Below, one piece after another: positions 13,476-25,768 of a DNA stretch of 64,000 bases. The position numbers were made by a program, and so were the translations under genes. The notes beneath the pieces are model-generated. The model was given only the letters and a program-made list of their open reading frames with translations. It searched no databases and was not told where the DNA came from. Source of the DNA: Camillea tinctor (lineage: Eukaryota > Ascomycota > Sordariomycetes > Xylariales > Xylariaceae). The stretch covers positions 25,673 to 89,672 of the forward strand of contig MU394156.1 in the NCBI GenBank assembly GCA_022578605.1, given 5' to 3'. How positions within the stretch are numbered: the stretch's first letter is position 1; every line of letters begins with the position of its first letter.

Positions 13476-16089
13476 TCACCATCCCTTCTTCCTAGCGAAC
13501 CTCTTGTTGAGCAGAGCAAGGACTTTCGTAACGTTAAATTGCACATATTCGAGATCGAGGTCGTCCTGGTTATCCTTCTGCATCTCCAGAAGATCGTCAA
13601 GCTTTAGGTCGAGCTCCAAGAGGCCGCGGTTACGTCCTATCATCATGATTAGCAAGCTGTCAGGGGAAGGTGAGCGAAGGGCTTTTGCGACTTACCTTTG
13701 TAATGCAAAGAAATGACGAAGGTTCCAGGCAAAGGGCTAGTAAAATTGAAGTATATGTTCGCACGCCGGTTATCTGGAACGTTACTCTTCTGGATGACGC
13801 CCTCCTTCTCTAGCTGCTGGTGAGTGAACTTGTAAGGCCCTAACACCTGCTGCTTCTGCTGCTTCCGCCGCGTTCCTTCGGACTGGCTTCGGACATTGTG
13901 CAAGTAGCTTTTGTACGTCTCAAGTTGCCCGACCAAGTATGAATTGTGGTCGCGTATCGTCTTGTACACATCCTCAAGCTTCTGAGTCTCGGCAAGAACA
14001 CCCTCCTTCAATGAGCCCAGATGCTGCAACTCCTGTTCGACCTCGTCTCGCAGCAAGCTAAACTGGTCAGACTTGTCGATTACTTTCATCTCTTGAAGCT
14101 GACTTAGAAGCTCCATGGCCCGGATGCCTTTTCGCACCATTACGGCATCGTTCCGAGACGTAGCCGCGGCGTCGGCAATTCTCTCTAGGCGCAATGGCCG
14201 TCTGGCAACTGACGTATTTTGCGGGATGGAACGCATAACCTGCACGAAGATGGACTTGGCTTCCATAAAGTAGACCTCTTCTTGGGTAATATCCAAAGCT
14301 GCTGTGAGGTCATCGATGGCCTGCTCCCATCGACTAAAGAGGGGCAAATTGATGGCCCGATTTTCCTTCCGGGGTACCTGCGCAGGCGCGTGGCCCAGCT
14401 CCGACATGATGAGCGACAAGTGCGAGTTCTCGTCCTTGCACAGTTCTCCACTATGCTTCTCAATGAGAGAATGCATAGCGTAGATTTCATTCAGGGTGAT
14501 GGATAGTTCTAGATCCTTCTTGGACAGGGCAACGTAATTATCCATCTCCAAACTCTCGTAGAAGTCTTGAACTTCGCATAGATCCAACATGAACTTATTG
14601 ACTCGGTCTTTGTTGGCCTGAATGAAGGGTGACAGTTTGGCCATGTACGGTTCCTTCGCATATGATGGTTTATTGGCCAGGTTCTGCAACATCTTGGCGA
14701 TCAGTGTTAGAGTTCGGCGGGGTTTCTCGGCGGGAATGCCATCGATGAGCATGTACGACTTGGGCGTGACAATAGCTGGGTTAATGAAGCGCAGGAAGAA
14801 GAAACCGCCGATGAGCGTGCAGATGACCTGATCATTGGCGTCGGGGTACTTGCGTTTCGTCAAGCTGCGAATCTGTTTGCATATCCACCGGATGCCGTAA
14901 GGCGCCTCGTCGAGTCCATCAATGATCGTGTTCAAGAAACCTGTCGCTATCTCCGTGAGCATAGTAAGACGGGGCTCAATAATGGCCTGGACCTGTGTGT
15001 TCTCTGCGGCCTGCTCTCCAGTTATTCCCTTGGGCAACGAGGGTGGAAGACTTCCCGTGTCTTCTTCGATCTGCTGGCACATGCGCTCATAGACCTTAAG
15101 AGGGTTAATCTCGAGGTCTAAATCCTTCAACTCAATGAGGCTATTGATCCTATCAGCCAAGACGATTCGTAGGAAGCTCTGGCCAGGCCCACGCCTAGTG
15201 TAAGTAGTCATCATCCGAGAGACGGGCGTATTAGCACGGAGGAGCGAGGAGTATTCCGGTGTCGTATCGAACTGGTAGGTCAAGACGGACTACGGAAACG
15301 AGAGTTAGCAGATGGGCTAGCTTCAAGACAGAATCGGGTTAATCCCACCTGGAACATGGTCAGTAGCAGATGCTCTTCACGACTCTCGTACTGATTACCG
15401 TAGATAGTAAACATGACGGTCTGGAGGAGAGAATCGATCTCGGCCATGGATACGAGTCGGCAGAGATGTGCGATATGTCGCGGTTCGGATTGCAATAGAA
15501 ACATCAAATTGCCGTACTTCTGCGTCTTGTCGTCATTGGGAAAGGCGCCTTCTTGAAGGTCGGTCGCATCTTCAAGATGACTGGCCACTTCGTTTTGCTG
15601 CATCGCAATTAGCTCCAAGCAACAATACACAACATAACTCGTGGGTCAGTTTCCAACGTACCTCCTCCAGTGCCATGCGATTTTGGATGAGGAGGGCAAT
15701 TCGAGAGTCGAGGTACCGCACATCCTTTTCGAGGACGAAATTCTTTTTAGATTGTGAGGAAATCTTAGACTTGAGGTCACGCAGCGCTTTCTGGGCTGTT
15801 GGCAGGTGTCAGCGCCCGAGATATAATGGGGACCAAAGAGGGAGAAAAGGGGGAAAGGAAAAGGGGGGGGGGGCGTGAACTTACCTTTGGCTAGATCATC
15901 TTCGATTTCTAGATCCGTCTCATTGGCTGACATGGACATGTACAAGGCAGACATAGAATAGCGCTTCGACTGTCGCGCCGAACGGGTGCCATCGTAGGAA
16001 GACATGGTGTTCTGGCGTGAGATGGGCTGAAAGGAGGAGGAGGAGGCGGTGGAAGCCCGTGAAGGTGTTTGTAACATAACAGTGGACAT
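13476..16089 (-). CDS. gapA: Ras GTPase-activating protein (gap1/GapA type)
   Basis: Negative regulator of Ras signalling that stimulates GTP hydrolysis; orthologous in type to fission yeast gap1 and Aspergillus GapA, which control polarity and development. The model has 780 residues in five minus-strand exons: 16089-15885, 15795-15662, 15597-15349, 15289-13696 and 13636-13476, with introns of 89, 64, 59 and 59 nt. A Ser-rich N-terminus is followed by [21 protein letters not shown] and then the RasGAP domain: the arginine-finger segment [10 protein letters not shown] at about residue 210 and the signature [12 protein letters not shown] at about 340. A helical region leads to a C-terminal RasGAP_C domain ([14 protein letters not shown]...[20 protein letters not shown]) ending KRFARKKGW. 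An in-frame upstream ATG at 16224 could extend the protein by 45 residues, but that stretch lacks conserved features. Confidence 0.93.
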
Positions 16090-19000
16090 GTTCCGATCGT
16101 GGGTTTGGCCCGCAGCGAATGGGGGCGATTGACGGGTGCAATTATCCACCAGCCGACAGCACCACGGTGCCGTACCCAGAAGGATGAGAGCAGGCAGATG
16201 TGGTGTGAGGGATGATTCTACCAAGACGGGAGCGACTAATTCACGGTCGGATCGGAGAGGAGGGAGGGTAACTGCGTCGCGAATGGGGAGGAAGGAAGGC
16301 AGCGAATGTTTACGAGTGCGCGTGAATATACAACAACGGCGACTGTTTAGTTAGTGCGTTGCGTTGCGATGCGGTGCGTTCTTTTCTCTGGTTTTATTTC
16401 CCTTGCCTTTCTCTCCTTTGCGTTCCTTTCTTTTTCCCCAGATGGAATCTATTTTAGCTGCGGTTCTGGTTTCACGGATGGAGAGAAAAACGCCAGAAGG
16501 TTGACGTGGTGATTAGGTATAGTGATAAGTAATAATTGATGTTGTAGTTGTTGTTATAGTGGTAGTGTTGGTGATTGTAGTAGTAGCAGTGATGGTAATA
16601 GTGAATTGAGGGTGCCGGTCGGATGGAATTGAGAATCGGGCGTGGTTTTGAAGGGATCGGTTTGCTCAGACTGGAATGGAAATAGGATCAAAGTCGGCAC
16701 AACGGGCCAGCGAGCGCCACAATAAGAACGTGTGGATTAGATCGGAATAGCTTCTAGCTGTGGATGGTGCGTATATGTGCGTGTATGTAGTTAAGGCCGT
16801 GGACTCGGGAATCCCAGTCAAGCGGAAAAGAGAGAGAGAGAGGGAGAGACGACTTTTTTTCTTTGCTCGTGTCGTTGGAGTAAAAGGGAAGTGACTTTAG
16901 GGCGAGTTGTGGATTGAAGAGATGAAAGATTGCAGGTCCAGCCCGAGCCGCGACTCGGTTGCGACCAGTCACAAGTTTGGCCAGGGCCAAGGGGGAAAGA
17001 GAGGGGGGGGTGTGTGTGTGTGGAAAGAAGGGCAGTTTTGGAACCAATGCGGAGAGCCGATCGATGGGAACCAACAAGCGCTCAATAGGAGGAGTAGAGG
17101 GAAGGAAAATGGAAAAGAAGAAAAAGAAAAAATAAGAGTAGAAGGGCGGAAAAAAAAAAGAAAAGAAAAAAAAAAAGGGAAAGAAAAAAAAAAAGGGAAA
17201 GAGATAAGCGCAGTAAGTAGCAGTAGCAACGAACTGGCTGGTGGATATACCTAGGTACCTAGGTAGGTAAGAGTTATCAAACTCTTAATTCCCTTTGCGA
17301 TCTGCTTTGTTTGCGAACAGGATTCGGAAGCATTGAAAAAGAAAAAAGAAAAAAAAGAGTTGTTTGATAATGCCAATAATAATATTTAGGTAAGTAATAA
17401 TAATTATTATGATTATTATTATTATTGTCGTTGTTGTTGTTGTTGCTGTTACTTTTCTTTAGTGTTGATATGGTCGGCAAGGAGGGTAAAGGTTGTATTG
17501 TGGTATGTAATATAATGTAATGTAATGGTAGAACCACTACCAGCACCAGCACCGGCAACAGCAACAAGTAGGAAGAGGGAGAGCAAATATGAGCGTATGA
17601 GTATGATATGGGGATGAAGATGGGGATAAGGATGGATGGATGGGAATGAAAGAGGAGAAGATTGAGAGAAATGTAGTGTAGCGCCTAAAGATAGGTGTAC
17701 CTAGGTAGGTGAGGCAGTAGGTAGGTAATAATACTGATAATAAGTAACAGGTTGTTTAGGTGAATATGGCCTGGTTTGGTTTCCGTCCTGGTGGTCCGGA
17801 CATGTATGTACCCAGCTATGTAGTACCGGGAACGCCTGCAAGCACAAAGACGACCTAGAGAATCATACAGTAAGGCGCATATCCATAACCTACATGTACA
17901 ACATAGGTACTTATGTACTCATTTCAAGTTTGCTCCACTTCACTTCTGCTCTCGCTGCTGCACTGCAATATAATAGGGAAGAAAAGAAGGAAGAGAGAAA
18001 TGAGAGAAGAGGTGGAATGCAACCGACACGTGAATTGGCTGAATCGATGTCAAGAGAGACAGTAGAGAGATGGTAGGGAAAGGGAGAGACAGAGAGAGTA
18101 AAATAGAGGATGATGTATAAGAGGGGCTAGCATACAAAGTTGGAGGGTTCAATGAAGATTTTGTGGAATGTGGAAATGTATGTGAATTTTTTTTTTCTGG
18201 AGATGCGTCGCGGCTTTTCGCGAGGGGGACGACAAAGTTGGTTTAGGTTAACCGGCGCTAAGAGGAAACACGCTAAAGGGTGGGTGGTTCAGGAAAAAAA
18301 AAAAAAAAGGTAATGTAATAAAAGTAGGGATGTACCTAGGTTAGATGGGTGTCAGCTATGAGTGGAGGTTTAAACCAGAAAGTTAATAGATAAAACAGAT
18401 TGGGCAATGGGTTTAATGGTAAGCGCCTGCTAAAACAATTACCTTAGCACTTAACCTACCTATGTACATAGTAATTAACCTAGGTATGTGCCTGCCATAT
18501 ACACAGGTACACCCTTAACTTACACAATAATGGTGCATGTTTACTACACCTTTATCGGGTTTTCTTTTCAGTAAAATAAAGAAGAGCTGAAAAGAAAAGT
18601 CAAGTGAGATAAGATATGCAATGGAAAAGAACTAATATGTACCTAGATACCTATGTAAGTATGTGAAGACAAGGTAAGACATAGTAAAAGAAAGACATGG
18701 CAAGGCAAGGCAAGGCAAAACCAATGCGGATACCAAGATATGCAATGCGATGCACTGTGGTGTGCTGTGTGATGCAATACTACCTACACACTCCAAAGAA
18801 CAATACTTTCCAACTGGAGACATGTATTTATATAATTACATACCCTCTTTGATCATGAATTGGCGATTCTCTATATTAGGTTTTAACTAGGCAGGTTAAT
18901 GCTAAGTATGGAAATCAATGTCACTTTGTAGGTAAATGTACATAAAAGCCATATGGGTATAGGCAGTGTCCACTGGTATATGTATGTACCTAGTACTACT

Positions 19001-22000
19001 ACTACATAGTAGGTAGACAACAATAGTAGCGTAAAGGGCAAGTTAAGGTGTGCAGTCAGACATGCGGACAGGGGTAAAGCATGAGCAAAAGATATGGTGT
19101 AACTTGATGGGGTAGACAGTCTGCCGAATATAGCCTAGCCTCCACTAAAAGAAGTATGAATGTACTCTCGTGTTGTTTTCTACTACCGGCTTTAAGACAT
19201 AAAACACACATGCCGTCATTTGCTATCTTCTTCTCCTTTAACCTTTTTCTTCCTTGTTTAGCGGTTTACAACTACATATAATAAGTACACTACACAATGA
19301 TATTCCCCAGAAGTATAACGTAGTAGTTGTGGATATACGAATATTAGTAGGTAGCATCTCTACATGCTATGTACGTCCCAGGTAGTATATAGTAATAGTA
19401 CCCTATCCAGTCAAGTCGTTCGGAATGTTTGTCACTTAGCGCAATCTCCTCCACTCCCTGTTATTTTATTGATTCCTTCCGTCTGAAGACGCAATGATAA
19501 CTCCATTCAGCCACCCACCAATACCACCTCACGATATGTTATGTACTAAATACCTACCCACATCTATATCAACATCGAGATACCCCCTTCCATCATCACG
19601 GATTCAGGTTTTTGGCTAGCCTCTTTGCCTGTTCGCAAACATCGGGCAGAGTGCAGTGTAGACAGAAAAAAAGGCATCAACTTATAGAGAAAAAATAATA
19701 TGGCACCGGTCTATACCTTAGGTACCTACTTTGGTAGCTTAGGTCAATTTAATAAGCAAGGTTTGAATTTAAACGCTTTATAGGTAATGTGTATAGAGAC
19801 CTCATGTTATTAGTATCAATAGATTGAAAAGGGCGTGGTCCTTTCAATGTTTCAAGTGCAAACAAATGGCTGTCTTTGTAAATCTGATCTCTCTTATCAA
19901 ACATTTCCCCCCTCGATTACAACCACAGAGTTACCTGACAGATAATAGGAAGTCTATCATGAGACTTCAGAGGTGCTGCGTAGGAAGGAGAAAAAATGAA
20001 TTGCCCCCACAGAGGCATGTTCGATGCAAGTGCGCAGATGGGCAGCAGATGGGTAGATGGGGCGGCAGCGGAGGGAGATCAAATATGTTTCGTTGTATTC
20101 GGTCAACGATCAACATGATTCTCCTACTTCGGACATGTTTGAGAAAATCAACAGGGATAAGGAAGAGGAGAAAATTACGCACCAAAGTGGGGTTTTTAAA
20201 AAAGATAGTGTAGTGTAGATGTGCATGCTGCGGGATGCAGGTAACAGGGTCAGGGCCTAGACAAGGTGCGACGAGAAAAAAAAAAAAGGTAGAAGAGAAA
20301 GGAGGTCCGGGATGGGGGGGGTGGAGGGAAACGATGGAGATAAAAAAGAAGATAAATCGGGCAAATAAAATGATACCTACGTCTAAGTCGTATGGGGTAA
20401 GTGGCGTCCCCTCAATCTTACATATACTAAAAATCACCCGATAGAAGAGGATACCTGTGGCACCCCTAGGTCCAAGCTTAGACCTAGGTACATAGTAGGT
20501 AGTGGAGGTGTAGGCAGTATGTAGGTAGTACTTACATAAGGTTAGGTTAGGTACGGGCTCCTGTATGTACCTAACATATGTGGACACTAAAATAGCTTGC
20601 ATACCGGATTACAGGTACCAAACCGAACCAGATAGCCAGGAACCACCACACCAAACAGGCAAGCACATGGTAATACACTTCAATAAGGTTCGGCTATTTT
20701 ATCTATACTAAACTCTCCTCCAAAACCATATCCGTAGGTATCCATCTTCATCTCCATCTTTGGCTCCATCCATCTTTCATAATCATTTACATACATACAA
20801 GGTATATGCACCCACCATTGTCACGCCGATGGACCCTGGGATTTGGTCTTGGGTCTTAGTCCTGGTCTGAGTTCCAAGTCAGATACGAAGTTTTCAATTC
20901 AAAGTTAAAAAAAAAAAAAATAAAAAAAAAAACCGCCCACGCCATTGTCCTCCAAGACCAGACCAGACCAGACGCGACTATGTCTTGCATATTCTGCCAA
21001 GAGACACGCCGGTGTTGCATTTTGTAATTTGACATTTTCAGAAATCTTGTTTCAAGATCAACACCTTTTTTCAATGCTCCTACAACTAGGCATATTAGGT
21101 ACTTCACGTTTAGTACGCGTACGCGATGACTCCTTTGTGTGTTTATTCGGCGTAGATTGTAGGTTTGAGTGCCTTGATCGATTACCATATCTATCATAGT
21201 GTACACATAACGCCGAGTCGACCCGGCAAACCTCAGATCAACTCATCACCACTCAACCGCCATTTGTCACCACGTAAGTATGCAAACTAGTGTTGTGGTG
21301 TATCAACGTGCACCCAAAACTCTAGCTTTTTGCCGGCCATGCGATACCATGATCTCATGTCTTCGTTATACCTCCTAGCTCTTCCCAAGCCCCAACACCG
21401 ATGGTCCACGCTTGTTGCTCCGTGCAGCTAATGTCCCGGCAGCTCACTACTTGCCGATCTGACTCTCAGCCCTTTTATGGACATAGGTATGTGCGTGCCT
21501 AGTTAGATGGATGTACTGCTACCGCCACCTACTATTACTACTATATACAGGATGCATCGGAAAGTTGAAACAAGTCCAGACAAGATCGTGACATGGATCA
21601 TATGCGGGGTGGTAGCGAAGGGAGAAGGGTGTGAAAGTGGGTAAGTAGGTAGGTAGAGACAGGCAGCACGTGGGTGTATGGATACAGCGAGGTATAAACT
21701 AACCGACAACCTACAATCTACAATGCAAAACCGCCTTGTCCAAGAGAATTCCTACGCTCATGTTGTCATCACACCGCTCTTGCGAACACAACTTATAAGC
21801 AACCAGTCCATCCATGTTGTTATCCACGTTGTTACCAGCCTGCTAGCATTCTTCACTTCTTACCACTTCCACGTGATTTTGTTTACCGTGCTTGCTTGCA
21901 TGCATTCTTCTACATACGTATTATCAGACGCTCAGCCCCCTCCCCCCCAACGTTGACCAGGACCCCGGACCATCTCAGCCTACTGGATACACCTGAAACA

Positions 22001-24037
22001 TTCTTGTGAATTACTCCCCCTAGGTAGAAGAGGAGGGACGAAGGTAGGGGGGGGGGGGGGGGGGTTTACAGACCAAGTCACTGTAAGTCTGTAGTCATCC
22101 TTTTCGTTGCCCGGATCTGCAAAGGAAATGAGCTTGGTGCCGTATCGAATTGCTCTCTCCGTGGCGCTGGTTCTGAAGACATCCTAGGTAAATCGGCTTC
22201 CGCTTTGCTCCCAATACGGCAAGCCCGGGAAGACTATCTCCAGTTGCTTCTTCCTTTTCACGTCACTGCTTCACGCTATCCTATCTCGCTCGGACATACC
22301 TATCTAACCTTCTAGATCTACCACCGATTCAGCTGCATATAGAGTAGGCCAGCCCGCGCTTTTTCCAAACTAGGTAACATCTTTGGCTGCTTATATTTTC
22401 TTTGGGCCTACTTCGATTCACGGCATGATAGAGAATCCGTCGATCATTATGCCCTTGCCGCCGGAGTTTATCGAGATCGAAACTATAATTACGGCTCCCA
22501 GATTTACCGGAGCTTGGAGCCCAGCGCACCATGCAACTCTGGCCAACTCAGCCTTGCATTTAACAGGCTGTCCCCTAGTCCCTTTGATGGTTGAGACGGC
22601 TTAGCTAGGTTTAGACGCTGTGCCACTATAGTCATGGGAGAGTACTTCGCTAACGATTACCTTCGGGGTACGAGAATATCGTACAAAGCGTCATGAACCT
22701 TTCTATTTGGAATTTGGAATGCAAGACCGTCAGTCCGTGTTTGTCGTAGGTGAAAAGGCTGCCTATAACCAACTGCTAATCCAACTTGAACAAATTGAGG
22801 ACAATATCCTAATTGCCTAGCCCCAGAGGATAGTATGACAAGACGTGGCAAACATTCTAATGTGTCCCGGTCACTCTGTTCGCCTCTGTTGGACTCGATG
22901 GTCATTAGCGAGCGGACTGTTAGCGAGTGTCTTTACTGTTTAGTTCAGCCGTCAACAAGGGGGGCTGTGCTGTATTCTTTGGCTTATGGAAACGCTCTTC
23001 AGACGTCATTCGTGAAACAACATTGGATTTGACTCCCGAAACAAGCATTGGCTCGTGCCAGTCAGTCAAGGCAAAAATTGAGGCTCGTGCCGAAAGCAGT
23101 AGTCTTGGCTCGCCTGCAGCATCTGACATTGGCGTGTACCAAGGATTAATTGGTATGAGGAACGGAAATGCCCGACTTGTGCAGGGCTACGGATCGTGGG
23201 ATAAAAAGGGGACGTTGCCAGTTGGTTCCCTGGCTACTGCTTGCCTTGTGTTACGGAACGTGCAGCTCCTTGCATTTTCTTGCAGCCATTCTAACGTGGA
23301 AGTGTGCATGGCAACGATAAGTTGTGGAAAGCTACGATATGCGTGGCTGACACGGGTTTTCAGCCTGGCATGAGGTTGGCCTGGCAGGAGAATATCAAGC
23401 CAGAAATAACCGTCTATCTGGTTTATCGTCCTGTTTCTCGTCATCCCTTTATACAATATTCAACCCTAGGTGCAGACGTGGCAGAGGAATGTTATTGGGT
23501 TGGCTTTGAATAATTATTCGTTTCTGAATACTAGGTACGTTTTAAAAGGAGCGTTCGTTATTAATATTTATTTTAGTTCAAAGTAGAATCTAACATCATT
23601 ATCATTCATTGCATTGCGGTCATTTCGTTGTAAACATGGAGCTTTAAGGCGAAATCAAAAGCCTGACCACGCTAAGAGTCGGTTTATGGTTCTCGTATAA
23701 AACATATATTTAGATATTCCTACCTACCTAAGTATCGATAATCTCAACAGATGTCTGAGACCAGCTCCGACACTGTGATCTATCTATATTGTGGACGTCG
23801 CACAGTAATATTTTACGGTGAGAGTGGGTGGATTAGCCAAAAAAAGATTGAAAGCTTTAGGGAGTGGAGGAAAAGGGGGGTGGGGGCAGGAGGGGGAAAG
23901 ATAGGTATGCTTACAATCTAAATCCATCATCCATCTCCCTTCTCCCTTTCCTATTCTCCGTGGTCATGTTGGCGCCAATTTTCGGTATAGGATATGTACA
24001 ACCACTCATCGTCAGGTAAAATCGACGCTGTAGGTAT
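16090..24037. other. Eight-kilobase gene-poor region with low-complexity DNA
   Basis: No supported gene. The part nearest the RasGAP gene is purine/pyrimidine-skewed, with GA-, GAAA- and poly-A runs (16830-17220), GTAGT and ATT triplet runs (16540-17450), TACCTAGGTACCTAGGTAGG at 17251-17270 and more of the same palindrome up to 20490. A poly-G tract lies at about 22046-22063. A 148-codon open frame at 22927-23373 has no recognisable domain and is not supported. A long leader or promoter for the RasGAP gene is likely at the left end. Confidence 0.5.
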
Positions 24038-25768
24038 TCATTTCATGCCATGGAATCGTCTAGCGTTCCGCAGCACAAGATTCTCCGCAAGGTTTTTCTG
24101 ACGTTCAAAGGCCTCGTCTACTTCTATGAGGCAATCATCAAAATAATGCTTGAGTGTGGGTTTGGTCGGATCTCGAAGCACAATATGCTTCCGCCCACCC
24201 TCACCCACTTGCTCGTTGTCGTTGTTTCCACCGGCTTCAGCTTGCACTTCGGCACTCTGCTCAGACACCCAGGCTTCCCAGAGTGCAATAAAATCGTCTT
24301 GTACCCGGCTCATCACTCGGACTCGCCGCCGGGCCTCTAACCGGTTCCAGCGCACTCGCGATGCCTCCAATTCGTCGTTACCCTCTTCTGCTTTCGGGGG
24401 GAACTGGTGCTGCCAACGTGTCCGCAGCTCCATGCTTCGCCACGAGTGCCGTGCCAAATTCCATGCTGGGCTCTGCTCGTGAGGTCCCAGCTCCCCCGCC
24501 AGCATACGCTCCACCTCCTCAATCTCTTGCGCCCCTGTCGGGATGTCCGGCGAGGGAGGATCACGAGTCCATTGGCCCTGGCCCCGCAACCGTAATGCGC
24601 GCTTGGTCTTTGACCGGAGGGAAGGGCCGGTCGGTGTAGGGTTCCGCATGTTTGAATGCGAAACAGAAGCACCAGCATTAGAGGGAATGGTTGTAGAACG
24701 AGCCGGGCACTTGGACTTGTTAAGCAGCTTCGTCGTGCTCCCGAGAAACTTCGGGCTCTTAGGTGTAATCACCTCCTGGCCTTTCTTTAAAGTGGTGGTC
24801 AGCCCTCTACGAGCCGATGCAGTTAACGATCTCATCTTGAGGCTGGCAGCTGGAGACACGGGGAATGAACCGGCAGCCGATTGGGGGGCATCTTTTGACA
24901 CCTTCTCAAGAAGATCGTCAAAAGTAGTAGATGGTCCTCCGTGCTTCGTACCAGACTTCTTGAAGGAAGTTTGTGCTGCGTTTATTGGGGGTGGTCGAAT
25001 GACTGCGAACTTACTGACAGGGCGGGTATTAGAACTTCCCGTGGCTGCTCGATTAGAGTAACCCCAAATGGGAGATGTTGGACTTCCGGATTCTTGCCTA
25101 CAAGACGATTGCGAAGCGTTGCTTTGTTTATTGGGGACTAATGACTTGAGATCGCCTATAGCCCGCCTTGGCTCCCGCTTCTGGGGAATGAAGGCACTCT
25201 CATCAGCCCAGGGTGCGCGGGCCTTGCCCATAGGACCATCATCTGATGGTCCCACAGCACGTATAAACTCAGCAGACGCGGGGGAAAATCCCGGCCTCCG
25301 GATAGCACCCCGGCGTTGAGGAACTGAAGATGAGGAGGGAGAATCAGATGAGAATGTAGGGTGATGCAGCGGGCTTCCAGAGTTCGGACGGCGGTTGCCC
25401 ATGATGAAGTTACTAATGCTCCTTGGTGAGGACCGTCCTTCGCGTTTAAGGCTTCGTGGAAAAGGAAGACCCTGCCCGATTGACGCAATCACTTCGTGGC
25501 GTTTGGAACTAGCAGAGGAGCGAATATATTTTGATGGGGACTTTTCCAGCGCGGGTTTTAGTTTCTCATCAACGAGTTCACAATCTTCACGATCATCGCC
25601 ATCTACTCCATCATCCGTTTCTGCGTCTTTCATGGCAACCCCTTTGTCCTTCAGCTGCCTTCTTGCCTGAATTCGAAGAGGCTGTGGTGTAGGTGATGGG
25701 TAAGGGACACCAAGATCTTGAGACTCAGTCTGCTCTGCTTCTCCTGGGGGGTCTGGAATATGACCCAT
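24038..25768 (-). CDS. Large disordered fungal protein of unknown function
   Basis: Single-exon frame of 576 residues; the family is not recognised. Residues 1 to about 400 are low-complexity, rich in Ser, Pro, Arg and Lys, with many SP/TP pairs (for example LEKSPSKYIRSS, SPTSPIWG, TPKSPKFLG), which suggests an intrinsically disordered, phosphorylated protein. The C-terminal part from about 415 looks folded and helical: IEEVERMLAGELGPHEQSP, then HSWRSMELRTRWQHQFP, ASRVRWNRLEARRRVRVM, DDFIALWEAWVSEQ, and finally FDDCLIEVDEAFERQKNLAENLVLRNARRFHGM. The clear codon-scale openness over 1.7 kb, with all other frames broken, supports a real gene. No signal peptide or membrane segment. A nuclear or cytoskeletal role is only a guess. 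Confidence 0.82.
   Translation of the reverse strand: MGHIPDPPGEAEQTESQDLGVPYPSPTPQPLRIQARRQLKDKGVAMKDAETDDGVDGDDREDCELVDEKLKPALEKSPSKYIRSSASSKRHEVIASIGQGLPFPRSLKREGRSSPRSISNFIMGNRRPNSGSPLHHPTFSSDSPSSSSVPQRRGAIRRPGFSPASAEFIRAVGPSDDGPMGKARAPWADESAFIPQKREPRRAIGDLKSLVPNKQSNASQSSCRQESGSPTSPIWGYSNRAATGSSNTRPVSKFAVIRPPPINAAQTSFKKSGTKHGGPSTTFDDLLEKVSKDAPQSAAGSFPVSPAASLKMRSLTASARRGLTTTLKKGQEVITPKSPKFLGSTTKLLNKSKCPARSTTIPSNAGASVSHSNMRNPTPTGPSLRSKTKRALRLRGQGQWTRDPPSPDIPTGAQEIEEVERMLAGELGPHEQSPAWNLARHSWRSMELRTRWQHQFPPKAEEGNDELEASRVRWNRLEARRRVRVMSRVQDDFIALWEAWVSEQSAEVQAEAGGNNDNEQVGEGGRKHIVLRDPTKPTLKHYFDDCLIEVDEAFERQKNLAENLVLRNARRFHGMK

Noticed and set aside
19967..20602. Minus-strand open frame of 211 codons
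   Set aside because: Low-complexity (Phe/His/Pro runs) opposite a purine-rich stretch; no domain, no supporting homology that I can recognise.
22927..23373. Plus-strand open frame of 148 codons
   Set aside because: No signature, and overlapping open frames exist in both directions; not enough to call a gene.
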